Source of the DNA: JAWXBK01 sp040878185
GTDB lineage: Bacteria; Pseudomonadota; Alphaproteobacteria; Dongiales; Dongiaceae
Length of the DNA stretch: 64,000 nucleotides
Direction of reading: 5' to 3'
Assembly: GCA_040878185.1 (NCBI GenBank)
Contig: JBBDMS010000039.1
Location: 1-64,000, forward strand
Under the pieces are notes generated by a model, which saw only the letters and a list, made by a program, of their open reading frames with translations, did not search any database and had not been told where the DNA came from. Numbering within the stretch: position 1 is the first letter of the stretch; each line of letters begins with the position of its first letter. Both the position numbers and the translations under genes were made by a program. Below are positions 34,603-44,248 of the stretch, one piece after another.

Positions 34603-35883
34603 TTAGGGGCGGCCAGATTCCGTCGGAGCCAGTGCAGCCCAAAAGACTTCGACGGGATGAACGCATTCCAATCCGGTCGCCAATGCGATGCTCCAGCGGC
34701 ATGTCTCGCTGTCGCAGACGATCATATCGGGTTTCGTCAGTTCGACCTGCTCCAACAGCGTTCTGCCGACCCGGTCAGCAATCGGGCGCTTGTTGCGGTC
34801 ATATCCATAAGTGCCGGCAACGCCGCAGCAATCGGCCTGCGAAAGGATCAGTTCGAGACCGGGAACCTTCGCCAACAGTTCGGCGGCCGGCAGACCGAGC
34901 CGATGGCCGCGCAACTGGCACGGGCCGTGATAGAGCACGCGCCGCCTGACCGGCTGAAATCTATGCGCGAGCTCGTCGCCATGGCGATCGAGCATATATC
35001 CGCAGATGTCGGAGATTGCATTTGCCACACGGGTAGACTTCTCGTCGAACATGTCGAAATACGCCGCGTACTTGGATTTCAGTGTCAGACTGCAACTCGT
35101 CGAGGTCGAGAGAATGGCCCGCTCGGCCGCTGCCGGAGCGAGATCGCCAATCAGCGATTGCGCACGGGCACGACCGGCGCTCCATTCGCCGCTCGACAGC
35201 ATCGGCAGCGCACAGCAACGCGAGGACGGTGCATCGACCCGATAACCGAGCGCATTGAGCACCCGAACCGCCGCCATGCCGGTATCGGCATCGTAGTGGG
35301 TCACGGCGCAGCCGGGGAAGTATCCGATCGCCGGGCCGTTCGGCTGCCGCCTGCTCCTCAGCCAACGCTCGAACCGATCGCCAGAAAAACTCGGCAAGGC
35401 TGCCCTGCGATCGATCCCGAATAGATGTTCGGCCAGGAGCCGCGCCCGCTTATTACCGAGTAGATAGTTAGCGAGCCAGGGCACGATGTTGCCGAGCCGA
35501 CCGATTGTATCAGGACGGTTTAGCAGCCGCTGGCCGAATGAAACTCTGCGGCCGTTCTTTGCCATGTCGGCCTTGGCGAGCGCGATGATGTCGGTGATCG
35601 CGACGTCGTTCGGGCAGACGCTGGTGCAGATGCCGCAGCCGCTGCACAACGACGCCGAGAACTCATCTTCGATACCGATGACGCGGAAGCGTTGTGCCTG
35701 TGGGCCGGTATATTTCGGTCCAGGAAAGGCTTCGATTGCCGCAGAAACCGGGCAGTATGCCTGGCAAATGCCGCATTTGGTGCAGTTGTCCATTGATCGG
35801 CGTACATCCTGCGGCCGCATCCGGCGAAGGGCACCGGGACGGGCTGCGCCTTGCAGTGGTTTGTGGCGATCCGCAACGTTCAT
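34603..35883 (-). CDS. glpC: Anaerobic-type glycerol-3-phosphate dehydrogenase subunit C
   Basis: A 426-residue iron-sulfur protein. Two ferredoxin-type 4Fe-4S motifs lie at Cys34/37/40/44 and Cys80/83/86/90. Two CCG domains follow, with IGYFPGC, RCCALPM, GPCQLRGH and QADCCGVAGTYG. GlpC anchors the GlpAB dehydrogenase to the membrane and passes electrons to quinone. The ATG at 35883 overlaps the kinase stop by 4 bases. It ends the six-gene operon starting at 43251. Confidence 0.9.
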   Translation of the reverse strand: MNVADRHKPLQGAARPGALRRMRPQDVRRSMDNCTKCGICQAYCPVSAAIEAFPGPKYTGPQAQRFRVIGIEDEFSASLCSGCGICTSVCPNDVAITDIIALAKADMAKNGRRVSFGQRLLNRPDTIGRLGNIVPWLANYLLGNKRARLLAEHLFGIDRRAALPSFSGDRFERWLRSRRQPNGPAIGYFPGCAVTHYDADTGMAAVRVLNALGYRVDAPSSRCCALPMLSSGEWSAGRARAQSLIGDLAPAAAERAILSTSTSCSLTLKSKYAAYFDMFDEKSTRVANAISDICGYMLDRHGDELAHRFQPVRRRVLYHGPCQLRGHRLGLPAAELLAKVPGLELILSQADCCGVAGTYGYDRNKRPIADRVGRTLLEQVELTKPDMIVCDSETCRWSIALATGLECVHPVEVFWAALAPTESGRP

Positions 35884-37373
35884 GCTTCAGCCCTTTCGCA
35901 TGCCGTTGCCACGCAACGGCGCCACTCCTGCCACATCGCTTCGCACCGATCGCGGTCGATTGACGGATCGAACTGCCGTCGAGGGGGTGAGAACGTCATG
36001 GCATCGTCCAATGTGAACCCGCCTCCACCGATTGCCGCCAGCATGGCAGCGCCAAGTGCGGTCATGTCCGGCTCGAGCGAGACCGCCATCGGCACGCCGA
36101 GCAGATCGGCCTGGCGCTGCATCAGATAATCGTTTTTCGTTGGCCCGCCGTCGGCACGAATCTCGCGGATCGAACCGTCGAGCCGTGCATCGATCGCCTG
36201 CACGATCTCCGCGCACTGGAAGGCGATGCCGTCCAGCAGGGCGCGCGCCAGATGGCCCAGCCCGGTATCGAGCCCGAGCCCGAAAATGCAGCCCCGCGCC
36301 GTCGGTTTCCAGTACGGTGCCGAAAGGCCGGTAAGGCTCGGAACGATGGTGACGCCGCCGCTGTCCGGCACGCTTTTCGCAAGTTTCGCCGACGCGGATG
36401 CGGATGCGAGCAGGCCGACCGCGACCGCCCAGTCGATCGCGGAGCCAACTGCAAACACGCCGCCTTCGATCGTGTAGTCGACCCCGGACGAGAGCTGCCA
36501 TGCCACGAACACTGGCAGCTTGCCGTCCGGCTCGAGCATGCGGCAACCGGTGTTTACCTCGATGAAGGCGCCAGTCCCGTAGGTTGCCTTGACGATTCCG
36601 GGGTCGTGGCAGCCTTGCGCGAAGAGCGCCGCATGGGCATCGACGGCATTGGCTGTTATCGGCACGCCGGATATGCCGATCGTGGATGCAGCGATCGTTC
36701 CATAATCAGCACAAGTTGGCATCAGAGTCGGCATCGCTTTTCTGTCGAGACCGAATCCGCTGAGCAGATCATCGTCCCATTCGGTTGAGCGAATGTTCAT
36801 AAGGGCCGTGCGCGATGCGGTCGCACGATCGGTTGCGTGAATCGCACCACCCGTCAGCCGGTCGATGACATAGGAATCGGTCCCACCAAAGCGCAATGTG
36901 CCGCTCCGGTTTGCTTCCGAGATCGCCGGCACGTTGTCGAGCAGCCAGCGGAACTTGCTGGCCGAGAAATATGGGTCGAGCAGGACGCCGGTGCGCTCAC
37001 GCACGAGTACATCGAGCCCCTTCGCGCCCAACGCATTGCAAACGTCGACCGTGCGACGGTCCTCCCATGAGATAGCCGGGCCCAATGCGCGGCCACCCCT
37101 AGCCGACCAAGCCATGCTGGTTTCGCCCTGGTCCGCGATGCAGAGTCCGGCAACATCGCGCCAATCGCGCCCGGCATCCGCGAGAACCGCCCCGGCTGCC
37201 GCCACGCTGGTGCGAAGGAAATCCTCGGGGTCGTGCTCGACCCAGCCGATTTGCGGGATCGATTTCGGCATCGGCACCGACTTTGCCCGATGCGTTTGGC
37301 TCTCCGGATCGAGCAACAGTGCCGTCGTGGTCGAGCCGCCATGATCGATGCCGAGATAGAGACCGCTTTCCAC
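35880..37373 (-). CDS. FGGY-family kinase, glycerol-kinase-like
   Basis: A 497-residue carbohydrate kinase close to GlpK in length and layout. The phosphate-binding GIDHGGSTTTALLLD is at the N-terminus; TGVLLDPYFSASKFRWLLDN, DRATASRTALMNI, KATYGTGAFIEVNTG and TGLSAPYWKPTARG follow GlpK closely. However, residues contacting glycerol in E. coli GlpK differ: the QRET segment (Arg83) reads QGET and GDQQ (Asp245-Gln246) reads VDAH. The Asp, Glu and the Tyr of DPYF remain. The substrate may therefore be a glycerol analogue. The start is GTG at 37373, 2 bp after the glpB stop; the frame's longer N-terminus is rejected. Confidence 0.87.
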   Translation of the reverse strand: MESGLYLGIDHGGSTTTALLLDPESQTHRAKSVPMPKSIPQIGWVEHDPEDFLRTSVAAAGAVLADAGRDWRDVAGLCIADQGETSMAWSARGGRALGPAISWEDRRTVDVCNALGAKGLDVLVRERTGVLLDPYFSASKFRWLLDNVPAISEANRSGTLRFGGTDSYVIDRLTGGAIHATDRATASRTALMNIRSTEWDDDLLSGFGLDRKAMPTLMPTCADYGTIAASTIGISGVPITANAVDAHAALFAQGCHDPGIVKATYGTGAFIEVNTGCRMLEPDGKLPVFVAWQLSSGVDYTIEGGVFAVGSAIDWAVAVGLLASASASAKLAKSVPDSGGVTIVPSLTGLSAPYWKPTARGCIFGLGLDTGLGHLARALLDGIAFQCAEIVQAIDARLDGSIREIRADGGPTKNDYLMQRQADLLGVPMAVSLEPDMTALGAAMLAAIGGGGFTLDDAMTFSPPRRQFDPSIDRDRCEAMWQEWRRCVATACERAEA

Positions 37374-37375
37374 GA

Positions 37376-38608
37376 TCAACCCTCCAGCACCGCATGGGCA
37401 CACCCGGCCGCCATCCAGCCGGTCACGATGGAGACGCCTTCCGCCGAGATCTCTTCGGCCGGATGCCAATGCGCCAATGTCCGTCCGGTCACGAACAGGT
37501 TTCGTATCGCCCCGCTGCCATTGAGCTTCGGCCGCAGCCGGTCATCGGTTTCGATTCCACTGCAATGGAGCGCCGCCAGTATTGCCGAGGGCGAACCGGC
37601 AACAAGCGGCCTGCCTTGCGCGACATCCAGTCCGAAGGCGGTTTCCGAAACTTGCCCGGCGGCATCGACATCGAGACCGCCCATCAGCACCCCGCCCGTT
37701 GCCAGCACGAACGCACCTGCCTCGATCGTGCGGCCGTTCTCGTCGGAGATCGACCGGATCCGATTGCCATCGCGTTCGGCGTGTACGATGCGAACGTTCT
37801 TGCGGATCGTAGCGCTCTTCGCCGCCAGGAGCGTTTCGAGCGAACGGGTCCAGCGCAGACCGGATACGCTCGGCGGCAATGTCGGTACTTCGAAAATCGG
37901 CATTCCGAGTGCTGCTTGTGCCGCTGAAACGATTTCCGCGTGGCGTGCGAGCCCGAGCACCGCGGGCATCAACACAATTTCGGTACCGGCGGGCAACTCT
38001 TGCCGGATTGTCGCGAAGTAAGTGGCCGCATCCGGCATCCGGTCGAAGTTTCGGGCGATGCCGGGATTGTCCCGATGCGGGCCCGGTGGCTCGACGGCAA
38101 TGCACGCCGCATCGATGCCGCTCCGTTTCAGACCGGCCAGCATAAGATCGGCCGGAAAATCCAAATGACCATCGAATCGGACGATCGTTGTTTTGCGACC
38201 GTCTATCCGCCCGATCGTCGCCTGATGTGCCGTTGGCAGCCAGATCGGTTGCCGCAAGCCGGCCGGTGTCAGGCCGAGTTCATTGCACTCGGATGCTCCC
38301 GCTGCGATCCCGACATCCCCCGAAAGGAGCCGCGCCGACCAGTTGAGTGCTTCCCGAACTCGCACCGCGCCGGCCAATGAATAGGGATGTGATCTATCGA
38401 GCCGAGCCAACGCCGCGAACGGTTCAACAACCTCTTCCCGTCCTGCGCCGTTACGCAGATAACCGAGAAGGTGAATGCCGCCGGCCGCATAATGCAACGA
38501 CCCCGCCGCCGACGCGATAACCGCGACATTGCGCCCAAGCTCTGCCAGCCGGATCGCGGCGACGAGCCCGTCCAGTTCGGCGCCAACAATGGCAACGTCC
38601 GCCTTCAT
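37376..38608 (-). CDS. glpB: Anaerobic-type glycerol-3-phosphate dehydrogenase subunit B
   Basis: A 410-residue flavoprotein subunit. The N-terminal FAD fold reads VAIVGAELDGLVAAIRLAELG; the usual third glycine region is modified as in GlpB. SAAGSLHYAAGGIHLLGYL and the C-terminal NLFVTGRTLAHWHPAEEISAEGVSIVTGWMAAG fit GlpB. It works with GlpA as the soluble dimer. The ATG at 38608 overlaps the glpA stop by 4 bases. Confidence 0.88.
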   Translation of the reverse strand: MKADVAIVGAELDGLVAAIRLAELGRNVAVIASAAGSLHYAAGGIHLLGYLRNGAGREEVVEPFAALARLDRSHPYSLAGAVRVREALNWSARLLSGDVGIAAGASECNELGLTPAGLRQPIWLPTAHQATIGRIDGRKTTIVRFDGHLDFPADLMLAGLKRSGIDAACIAVEPPGPHRDNPGIARNFDRMPDAATYFATIRQELPAGTEIVLMPAVLGLARHAEIVSAAQAALGMPIFEVPTLPPSVSGLRWTRSLETLLAAKSATIRKNVRIVHAERDGNRIRSISDENGRTIEAGAFVLATGGVLMGGLDVDAAGQVSETAFGLDVAQGRPLVAGSPSAILAALHCSGIETDDRLRPKLNGSGAIRNLFVTGRTLAHWHPAEEISAEGVSIVTGWMAAGCAHAVLEG

Positions 38609-40164
38609 GAGCGGTCCTGCCGCGTATCGACACTGTCACGCAGTTCGATACCAAGCGTTTCGCGATGGACGAGATCACTTAGAATGAGCTGGCGCGCGTT
38701 CGTTCCGTAGGCGGCAAGCGTCGCGCCCTTCAGTCGCTCGCCCCAGAACCGCGCAAGTTCCTCATGCCCGTCGCCGCCCGCCGATGCGACCATCGAAGCG
38801 AGACGGGCGCCACAGAACGTACCCTGACAGGGGCCGAAGCCGACACGCAGGCGCCGCCGGATATCGTGCAGTGAGCGCATGTCGTTGCCCTCGACCAGCG
38901 CCTCGACAGCCGAGCAAGGCACGTTCTCGCACTCGCAAAGCAACTGCACGAAGGATCGGCCAGTTTCGGTGTGTTCGTAGTTTGCACCGGGCCGCCACCC
39001 CTCGTTTCCCGCAGCCATCGTCCGCAACGGCGTTTTCGCGGTGCGCGACGGTTCATTGACGCCGAAGTGGCGGCAAACATGATTGCCGGCGTCCTCGGCC
39101 ATCGAGCGGTGGCTGGTGAACGAACCGCCGCAAATCGTGATGGCCCCGACGAGCCCGCCTTCCGTGTGATCGATTACCCTATGGCTGCGCGGGAGCGGGT
39201 TTCCGGGTCGCCAGTTCGCCGGTTTGACCAGCGGCCGCACGCCGGCCCAGGCACGCAGGACCCGATAGCCGCGAATACCGGGCACCATTGGCTCCGCGCC
39301 GTCGAGGAGTGCCTGTATCTCTTCAGGCCTAACAGCAGTCGTGCCGGGATCGTCGACGATCTGCGATGTCGTGCCGAAGAGGCTGACCGTGCCGGTCGGC
39401 ACCATGATGTCGTGGCTGGTGGGCGGACGGCAGCGATTCACCGCGCGCGAGACCAGGCGATGCCCGAACACCAGGATTGATCCCTTGGTAAGTTCGAGGT
39501 CGATGCCGGCCTCAAACATGTGCGCAACTTCGCCCGCCCAGGGGCCCGCCGCATTGACGACGACGTCGACCGGCATGTTCCGGCTGTTTCCGCCGCCTTC
39601 GACGGTCAGCGCTACGACGCGACCGCCGGCGCGTTGCACCGCGGTTACACGATGGCGCGTCAGAATGGTGCCCCCGCGCGAGCGAATGTCGTCGGCGAGG
39701 AGATTGAGAAGGCGCCAAGGCTGCACAGTTGCATCGGGTACTGCAAATGCCCGGCGCACCCGCCGGCTGATATTGGGTTCATCCGCCATAACCCGCCCCG
39801 GATCGAGTTCCGTGACCGGGATGTCGGCGGCACGACAGCCTGCGAGAAAAAGATCGGCATAATCCGCCGGATCTTCCTCGAGAGCCACAAACAACCCGCC
39901 GGTTTCCTCGACCGTTTCGGGGGCGAGTGCCGCCACCGCACGGCGGTCGCGCATGCATTCCGCAGCATAGCCGGTATCGCTGACCGCATAACGCGCACCG
40001 CTCTGCAACATGCCGTGAAACCGGCTGCTGGTACCGCAGCCGAGATCGCCGGTTTCGATCAGCGTGACGATGAAACCGCGTAGAATGAGGTCGCGCGCAA
40101 CGCCACAACCGGTGGCACCGCCGCCAATGACCGCCACATGCGGCATGTCCCGGCGGGCCGTCAT
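38605..40164 (-). CDS. glpA: Anaerobic-type glycerol-3-phosphate dehydrogenase subunit A
   Basis: A 519-residue FAD-dependent dehydrogenase. The dinucleotide motif VIGGGATGCGVARDLILRG is near the N-terminus, with GDLGCGTSSRFHGMLQSGARYA downstream. A C-terminal BFD-type [2Fe-2S] domain (CECENVPCSAVEAL and GPCQGTFCGAR) distinguishes GlpA from aerobic GlpD. It oxidises a glycerol-3-phosphate-like substrate to the ketone. The ATG at 40164 overlaps the permease stop by 4 bases, which shows co-translation with a transporter. Confidence 0.9.
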   Translation of the reverse strand: MTARRDMPHVAVIGGGATGCGVARDLILRGFIVTLIETGDLGCGTSSRFHGMLQSGARYAVSDTGYAAECMRDRRAVAALAPETVEETGGLFVALEEDPADYADLFLAGCRAADIPVTELDPGRVMADEPNISRRVRRAFAVPDATVQPWRLLNLLADDIRSRGGTILTRHRVTAVQRAGGRVVALTVEGGGNSRNMPVDVVVNAAGPWAGEVAHMFEAGIDLELTKGSILVFGHRLVSRAVNRCRPPTSHDIMVPTGTVSLFGTTSQIVDDPGTTAVRPEEIQALLDGAEPMVPGIRGYRVLRAWAGVRPLVKPANWRPGNPLPRSHRVIDHTEGGLVGAITICGGSFTSHRSMAEDAGNHVCRHFGVNEPSRTAKTPLRTMAAGNEGWRPGANYEHTETGRSFVQLLCECENVPCSAVEALVEGNDMRSLHDIRRRLRVGFGPCQGTFCGARLASMVASAGGDGHEELARFWGERLKGATLAAYGTNARQLILSDLVHRETLGIELRDSVDTRQDRS

Positions 40165-42167
40165 GCCGACCGCTGCAAGCCGAGGCGGCGGCGTTTCTCG
40201 GCGACCCAGGCGTTGATAATGCGATCGGCAGCAATCGCAATGAATGCGACACAGATACCGGCCGTGACGCCACGGCCCGGATCGACCTTCGAGAGTGCGA
40301 TCAGAGTTTCCTGACCGAGATCGCGCGTACCGACAAGAGCGGTAATGACCAGCATGCTAAGGCCCATCATCAACGTCTGGTTCACGCCGAGCATGATATC
40401 CGGCAGCGCCAACGGCAGCTGAACCTGCCGGAGAATCTGCATTCGGGTGCCGCCCATCGCGCGGGTTGCCTCGATCAGTCGCTCCGGTACCTGTCGTAAG
40501 CCACTATCGGTGTAGCGGATCGCCGGCACGATGGCGTACAGCACGATCGCAATCATTGCCGAAAAATCGCCGACACCGAATAGCATGATGACCGGAATGA
40601 GATAGACGAAAGCCGGCAGCGTCTGCAGCGTATCGATCACCACCTGAACGACGCGATGCAGGCGGTCGTTGCGGGCAGCCGCAATGCCGACTGGAATGCC
40701 GATCGCACTGGCCAAAACGACACAGACGCCGACCAGATAGACCGACACAATCGCCTGCTCCCAGAGCCCCACGACCGCAATGAAAGCGATGAGCGCAGCA
40801 ACCTTGGCGGCGAGCGCGAGCCCGCCAAATCGATATCCGATTGCCGAGATCGTCAGCACGACGCCGAGCCAGGGAAGCGACAGCATAACGTTCTTCACCG
40901 GCTTGAGCAGATAGATGAAAAACGCGTCCTTCACATCGCCGATGGCAGTGCCGAGATTGACATTGATCCAGGCAACGCTGTTATCCCAGAAGCGACCGGT
41001 GGAAACCGTCCAGTCCGGCGGTATCGCGGAAAACAGCGGAATCTTGAGGCCCAGCAGCGTGGTCGCAATCAGGATTACAAAACCGGCCAGAAGATAACGG
41101 TAGCGCCGAACCCAGTTTTGACGCCGCGTTTCATGAATCGGCCGGCGCGCCGCATAACGCTGGCTGATACGATCGAGCGCAATGGCCACCAGTGTGATCG
41201 CAATGCCGGCTTCTGCGCCCTGCCCGATCCTGAGCGCCTTCAGCGCCTGCCAGACATCATAACCAAGCCCGCCGGCACCGATCATCGAGGCGATAATGAC
41301 CATGTTCAGCGTCAGCATGATGACCTGGTTGACGCCGACCATCATGCGCGGCCGTGCCGAGGGCAGCAGCACCTTCCACATCAGTTGCCGCCTTGCGCAG
41401 CCAGCCATCCTGCCAAACTCGACGATTTCGCCAGCGACCTGGTCCAGCGCTAGCTTTGTAACCCGCGCCATCGGCGGCATTGCATAGATCAGCGTCACCA
41501 CCAGGGCCGCGGACGGACCATAGCCGAAGAAAATCAGCGCCGGCACGAGATAGGCGAATACCGGCATCGTCTGCATGAAATCGAAAACCGGCGTAAGAAC
41601 CCGATCGACCGCGTGCGAACGATATGCCGCGATGCCGAGCAGCACGCCAGCCACCACACCAATCAGCACGGCAACGATGATCGATGCGAAGGTCGTCATT
41701 GTGCTTTCCCAGAGTCCGATCGCCGCCACATAGAGGAAAGACACAGCAACAAAGACCGTCAGCCGACGATCCCCCATCCCCGCCGCTATCAGGATGAAGA
41801 GAGCCGTAATTCCGATCCAGGAAAGCGGGGGCAGCATGAGCGCGGTATCGCCGCTTCCGATGCGAAAGCCGGTCGCAAGCAGCCCCTTGATCAACAGCAT
41901 CGGCGCATCGAGCAGCGCCCCGATACCGCGGGTGAGATCCTTCACGGTAAACAGACCGAAATCCGCGTCTTTGATCAGCCATTCGATGGCCAGACTCAAT
42001 GCATGGTCGACCCGCACGACCCATATGGCCGGATAGGTATTCGCCCAGGGCAGGAAATCTCTGGCGAGTGCCAGCAGCGCCGTTGCCGCAACGGCAATAG
42101 CCGGCAGCAGCGTCCGCAAGCGCGGCGATGCGAATCGCCCGATATCCGGCGCACTGATCGATGTCAT
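40161..42167 (-). CDS. Double-length ABC permease, ProW/OpuAB-type tandem fusion
   Basis: A 668-residue protein containing two complete permease domains of the glycine-betaine type. The first EAA-like loop lies near residue 245-275 (EIVEFGRMAGCARRQLMWKVLLP) and the second near 565-595 (ERLIEATRAMGGTRMQILRQVQLP). Each half has its own set of membrane segments, with an extracytoplasmic region of about 60 residues between (IPLFSAIPPDWTVSTGRFW). Most ProW-type permeases have one domain and work as homodimers. ATG at 42167 is chosen (DNA before it is hairpin). Its TGA overlaps glpA. The matching binding protein is upstream and the ATPase is in the divergent operon. Confidence 0.88.
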   Translation of the reverse strand: MTSISAPDIGRFASPRLRTLLPAIAVAATALLALARDFLPWANTYPAIWVVRVDHALSLAIEWLIKDADFGLFTVKDLTRGIGALLDAPMLLIKGLLATGFRIGSGDTALMLPPLSWIGITALFILIAAGMGDRRLTVFVAVSFLYVAAIGLWESTMTTFASIIVAVLIGVVAGVLLGIAAYRSHAVDRVLTPVFDFMQTMPVFAYLVPALIFFGYGPSAALVVTLIYAMPPMARVTKLALDQVAGEIVEFGRMAGCARRQLMWKVLLPSARPRMMVGVNQVIMLTLNMVIIASMIGAGGLGYDVWQALKALRIGQGAEAGIAITLVAIALDRISQRYAARRPIHETRRQNWVRRYRYLLAGFVILIATTLLGLKIPLFSAIPPDWTVSTGRFWDNSVAWINVNLGTAIGDVKDAFFIYLLKPVKNVMLSLPWLGVVLTISAIGYRFGGLALAAKVAALIAFIAVVGLWEQAIVSVYLVGVCVVLASAIGIPVGIAAARNDRLHRVVQVVIDTLQTLPAFVYLIPVIMLFGVGDFSAMIAIVLYAIVPAIRYTDSGLRQVPERLIEATRAMGGTRMQILRQVQLPLALPDIMLGVNQTLMMGLSMLVITALVGTRDLGQETLIALSKVDPGRGVTAGICVAFIAIAADRIINAWVAEKRRRLGLQRSA

Positions 42168-42220
42168 GCCGTTGCGATCTTCGACATCCGTCGCTTTCGC
42201 GATGGGCCCAAACGAGTGGC

Positions 42221-42264
42221 GCCGCAACGGGCGGCAGCCGGATTGCGGCCGCCGCCCCGTCGGC
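42221..42264 (-). other. Imperfect hairpin between binding-protein and permease genes
   Basis: GCCGCAACGGGCGGC (42221-42235) faces GCCGCCCCGTCGGC (42251-42264), giving a GC-rich stem with a 2-base bulge and a 15-base loop. It lies directly after the stop of the betaine-type binding-protein gene, in the only wide gap of this operon. Confidence 0.55.
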
Positions 42265-42279
42265 TCAGGCAATCATCGT

Positions 42280-43251
42280 CTATTCGAGCCAGGACGCCCA
42301 GATCGCCTCGTTCTCGGCAATCCAGTCGGCAGCAACCTGTTCGGTCGGTACGCCATCGACGTCGCTTTTGTATACGAGCTCGCCCATCGTCTTGCCGTCG
42401 AGTTGGAACTGGCGCCACACATCGTACGCCTTCGGCCAGATCGTTTCACCGCCGGCCCAGGCGGTCTTCCACATGAAACCGTTCGGCCGGCCGCAATCGT
42501 AGGCGAGGTCGGGATTCTCGCCCCACGACGGATCGTCGTAGCAGGCATCGTCATAGGCCGGCCATTGAACGAACTCGCCCTCATGGAGCGCCGCCAACCA
42601 GAATGGCTCCCACGTCCAGCCGATGATCGGTTCCTGGCGTTGAATGGCGCCAACGAATTCGGCCGTCAACGCGCCGTCGCTGCCGGCATGAATGACTTCG
42701 AAATCGAGACCCAGCGCTTCGACGCGTTCCGCATCGTGTCCGCCCCATTCGATCGGGCCACTGAGGAAGCGAGCTTTCGGCGAAGTTTCTGCCGTCGACA
42801 ACGCTTCGACGCAGGCCGGCTCGAGCAAGGCACGCCAGTCCGGAAGACCCGGGCAGACATCCTTCACATAGAGCGGATACCACCAGTCCTCGTTCACAGC
42901 GATGCCCATATGGCCCATGTTGAGGACCTCGCCGGATTCGAACGCCGCCGCGAGCGCAGCCTTGGCGGTCGTATCCCAACCGGGCGAGCCGATATGAAGA
43001 TCGCCGGCCTCGATTGCAGCGAACTGACCGAGATAATCGGCCGGCACGAATTCGACATTGTAGCCGAGCTTCTGCAGCAGCCCGCCGTATATGTACATGA
43101 TGATGTTGTCGCCCGAGTAACCCATGATCACGAGCTTGATGGTCTCATCGGTTTCGGGAACCTGTGCTTCCGCCGGTGCAACCCAGGCGCCGGCGGAAAT
43201 CAAAGCCGACAGCAGCACGCCGGCAGCCAGTTTTCGAACTCTGCGTACCAT
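42280..43251 (-). CDS. Glycine-betaine-type (OpuAC/ProX) extracytoplasmic binding protein
   Basis: A 323-residue periplasmic binding protein with a Sec signal (MVRRVRKLAAGVLLSALIS, cleavage near APAEA, residue 29). The mature part (IKLVIMGYSGDNIIMYIYGGLLQKLGYNVEF, GSPGWDTTAKAA, IIGWTWEPFW, GFMWKTAWAGGETIWPKAYD) fits the OpuAC family. The aromatic-rich segments are typical of sites for quaternary amines, but the operon encodes glycerol-3-phosphate-type enzymes, so the ligand is uncertain. ATG at 43251 has GGGAGGA upstream. It is the first gene of the operon ending at 34603. Confidence 0.88.
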   Translation of the reverse strand: MVRRVRKLAAGVLLSALISAGAWVAPAEAQVPETDETIKLVIMGYSGDNIIMYIYGGLLQKLGYNVEFVPADYLGQFAAIEAGDLHIGSPGWDTTAKAALAAAFESGEVLNMGHMGIAVNEDWWYPLYVKDVCPGLPDWRALLEPACVEALSTAETSPKARFLSGPIEWGGHDAERVEALGLDFEVIHAGSDGALTAEFVGAIQRQEPIIGWTWEPFWLAALHEGEFVQWPAYDDACYDDPSWGENPDLAYDCGRPNGFMWKTAWAGGETIWPKAYDVWRQFQLDGKTMGELVYKSDVDGVPTEQVAADWIAENEAIWASWLE

Positions 43252-43408
43252 TGCTTTCCTCCCTGCATGGCAGGTCGCTGCCCCGTGACCGTTTGCCGGG
43301 CCGGGTTCGACCGTCCGCCATCCTACCTCGGAAACAATCGTTATCAATCAAGAAATGTCTTGTTAATGATCGTATTGACCATATTATTGAGCGAACCGGT
43401 GAGGGCAG
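43252..43408. promoter_or_regulatory. Divergent promoter region, AT-rich
   Basis: This 157-bp region separates the transporter/glp operon from the DeoR regulator and must hold both promoters. It is clearly AT-richer (TTATCAATCAAG, TGTTAATGATCGTATTG) than its surroundings. A short inverted repeat CAAGA-AATG-TCTTG lies at 43349-43362. The DeoR protein is the obvious candidate ligand-responsive repressor here. Confidence 0.5.
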
Positions 43409-44248
43409 ATGGTGCAAAGAACGAGGAATCCCGCGGCTCGCCGCCTGGCCATTCAGCGCCAGGCGCTCCTGGATGGCACGGTGACAGTCGAAACCCTTGC
43501 CCGCACGCTCGACGTGTCCGTTGCCACGATCCGGCGCGACCTGACATCGCTTGAGGAGGAAGGGCTGGTGCGTCGCACCCATGGCGGCGCCGTTTTCCAT
43601 CCGCCGCGCGGTGCCGACCAGGCGATGGATCTCCGGGAACAGATCGATCCCGAAGCGAAGGCGCGCATCGCTCGAACCGCAATGCAGCTCATCGAGCCCG
43701 ATCAGACCGTGGTGATGAACGACGGATCGACGGTTCTGGCACTCGCGCGCGAACTGGTGGCCGCAAGAATGGCGCTCACGGTCGTAACCGCCGGCGTGAA
43801 TGTTGCCGTCACCCTGTCCGAAAGTCAGACCATCACTGCCTATCTGCTGGGCGGGACGGTTCGCCACCGTACGCTCGGCACCTCTGGTCCGTTTGCCGAA
43901 GCGATGTTGCAATCGTTCAATCCCGATACGGCACTCATAGCGGCGGAAGGCTTCAGCGTTGACGAAGGCCTGACCTATTCCTACGAAACGGACTCTGCGC
44001 TTGCACGGCTAATGCATACCCGCGCCACAACGACCGTCGTTCTGGCAACCGGCCGAAAGCTCCTTCAGCGCGATCGGATCACGGCGATTGCAGCCCGTCA
44101 TGTCGATGTTCTGATTACCGATTGCAGCGACCGCGCCGTGCTCGATCCGTTCGAGCAGATCGGTGTGCGTGTCATTGTTGCCGATCCGGCAACTGCTGCG
44201 ACCGCGCCTGATCTGGTCGCACCCACCGATGCGGGCCCGATCGAATGA
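43409..44248 (+). CDS. DeoR/GlpR-family transcriptional regulator
   Basis: A 279-residue DeoR-family repressor. The N-terminal HTH (VTVETLARTLDVSVATIRRDLTSLEEEGLVRRTHGGA, about 24-60) carries the family signature. The C-terminal DeoRC sugar-phosphate sensor domain (about 80-245) has NDGSTVLALARELV and TAEGFSVDEGLTYS-type segments. GAGGG precedes the ATG. Its TGA overlaps the start of the transporter ATPase gene. It probably represses both divergent operons and is released by a phosphorylated polyol. Confidence 0.9.
   Translation: MVQRTRNPAARRLAIQRQALLDGTVTVETLARTLDVSVATIRRDLTSLEEEGLVRRTHGGAVFHPPRGADQAMDLREQIDPEAKARIARTAMQLIEPDQTVVMNDGSTVLALARELVAARMALTVVTAGVNVAVTLSESQTITAYLLGGTVRHRTLGTSGPFAEAMLQSFNPDTALIAAEGFSVDEGLTYSYETDSALARLMHTRATTTVVLATGRKLLQRDRITAIAARHVDVLITDCSDRAVLDPFEQIGVRVIVADPATAATAPDLVAPTDAGPIE

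Noticed and set aside
35880..37373. Xylulokinase or other FGGY sugar kinase
   Set aside because: Segment order and the DPYFS and GLSAPYW motifs are closest to GlpK, and glpABC genes surround it; only substrate contacts differ.
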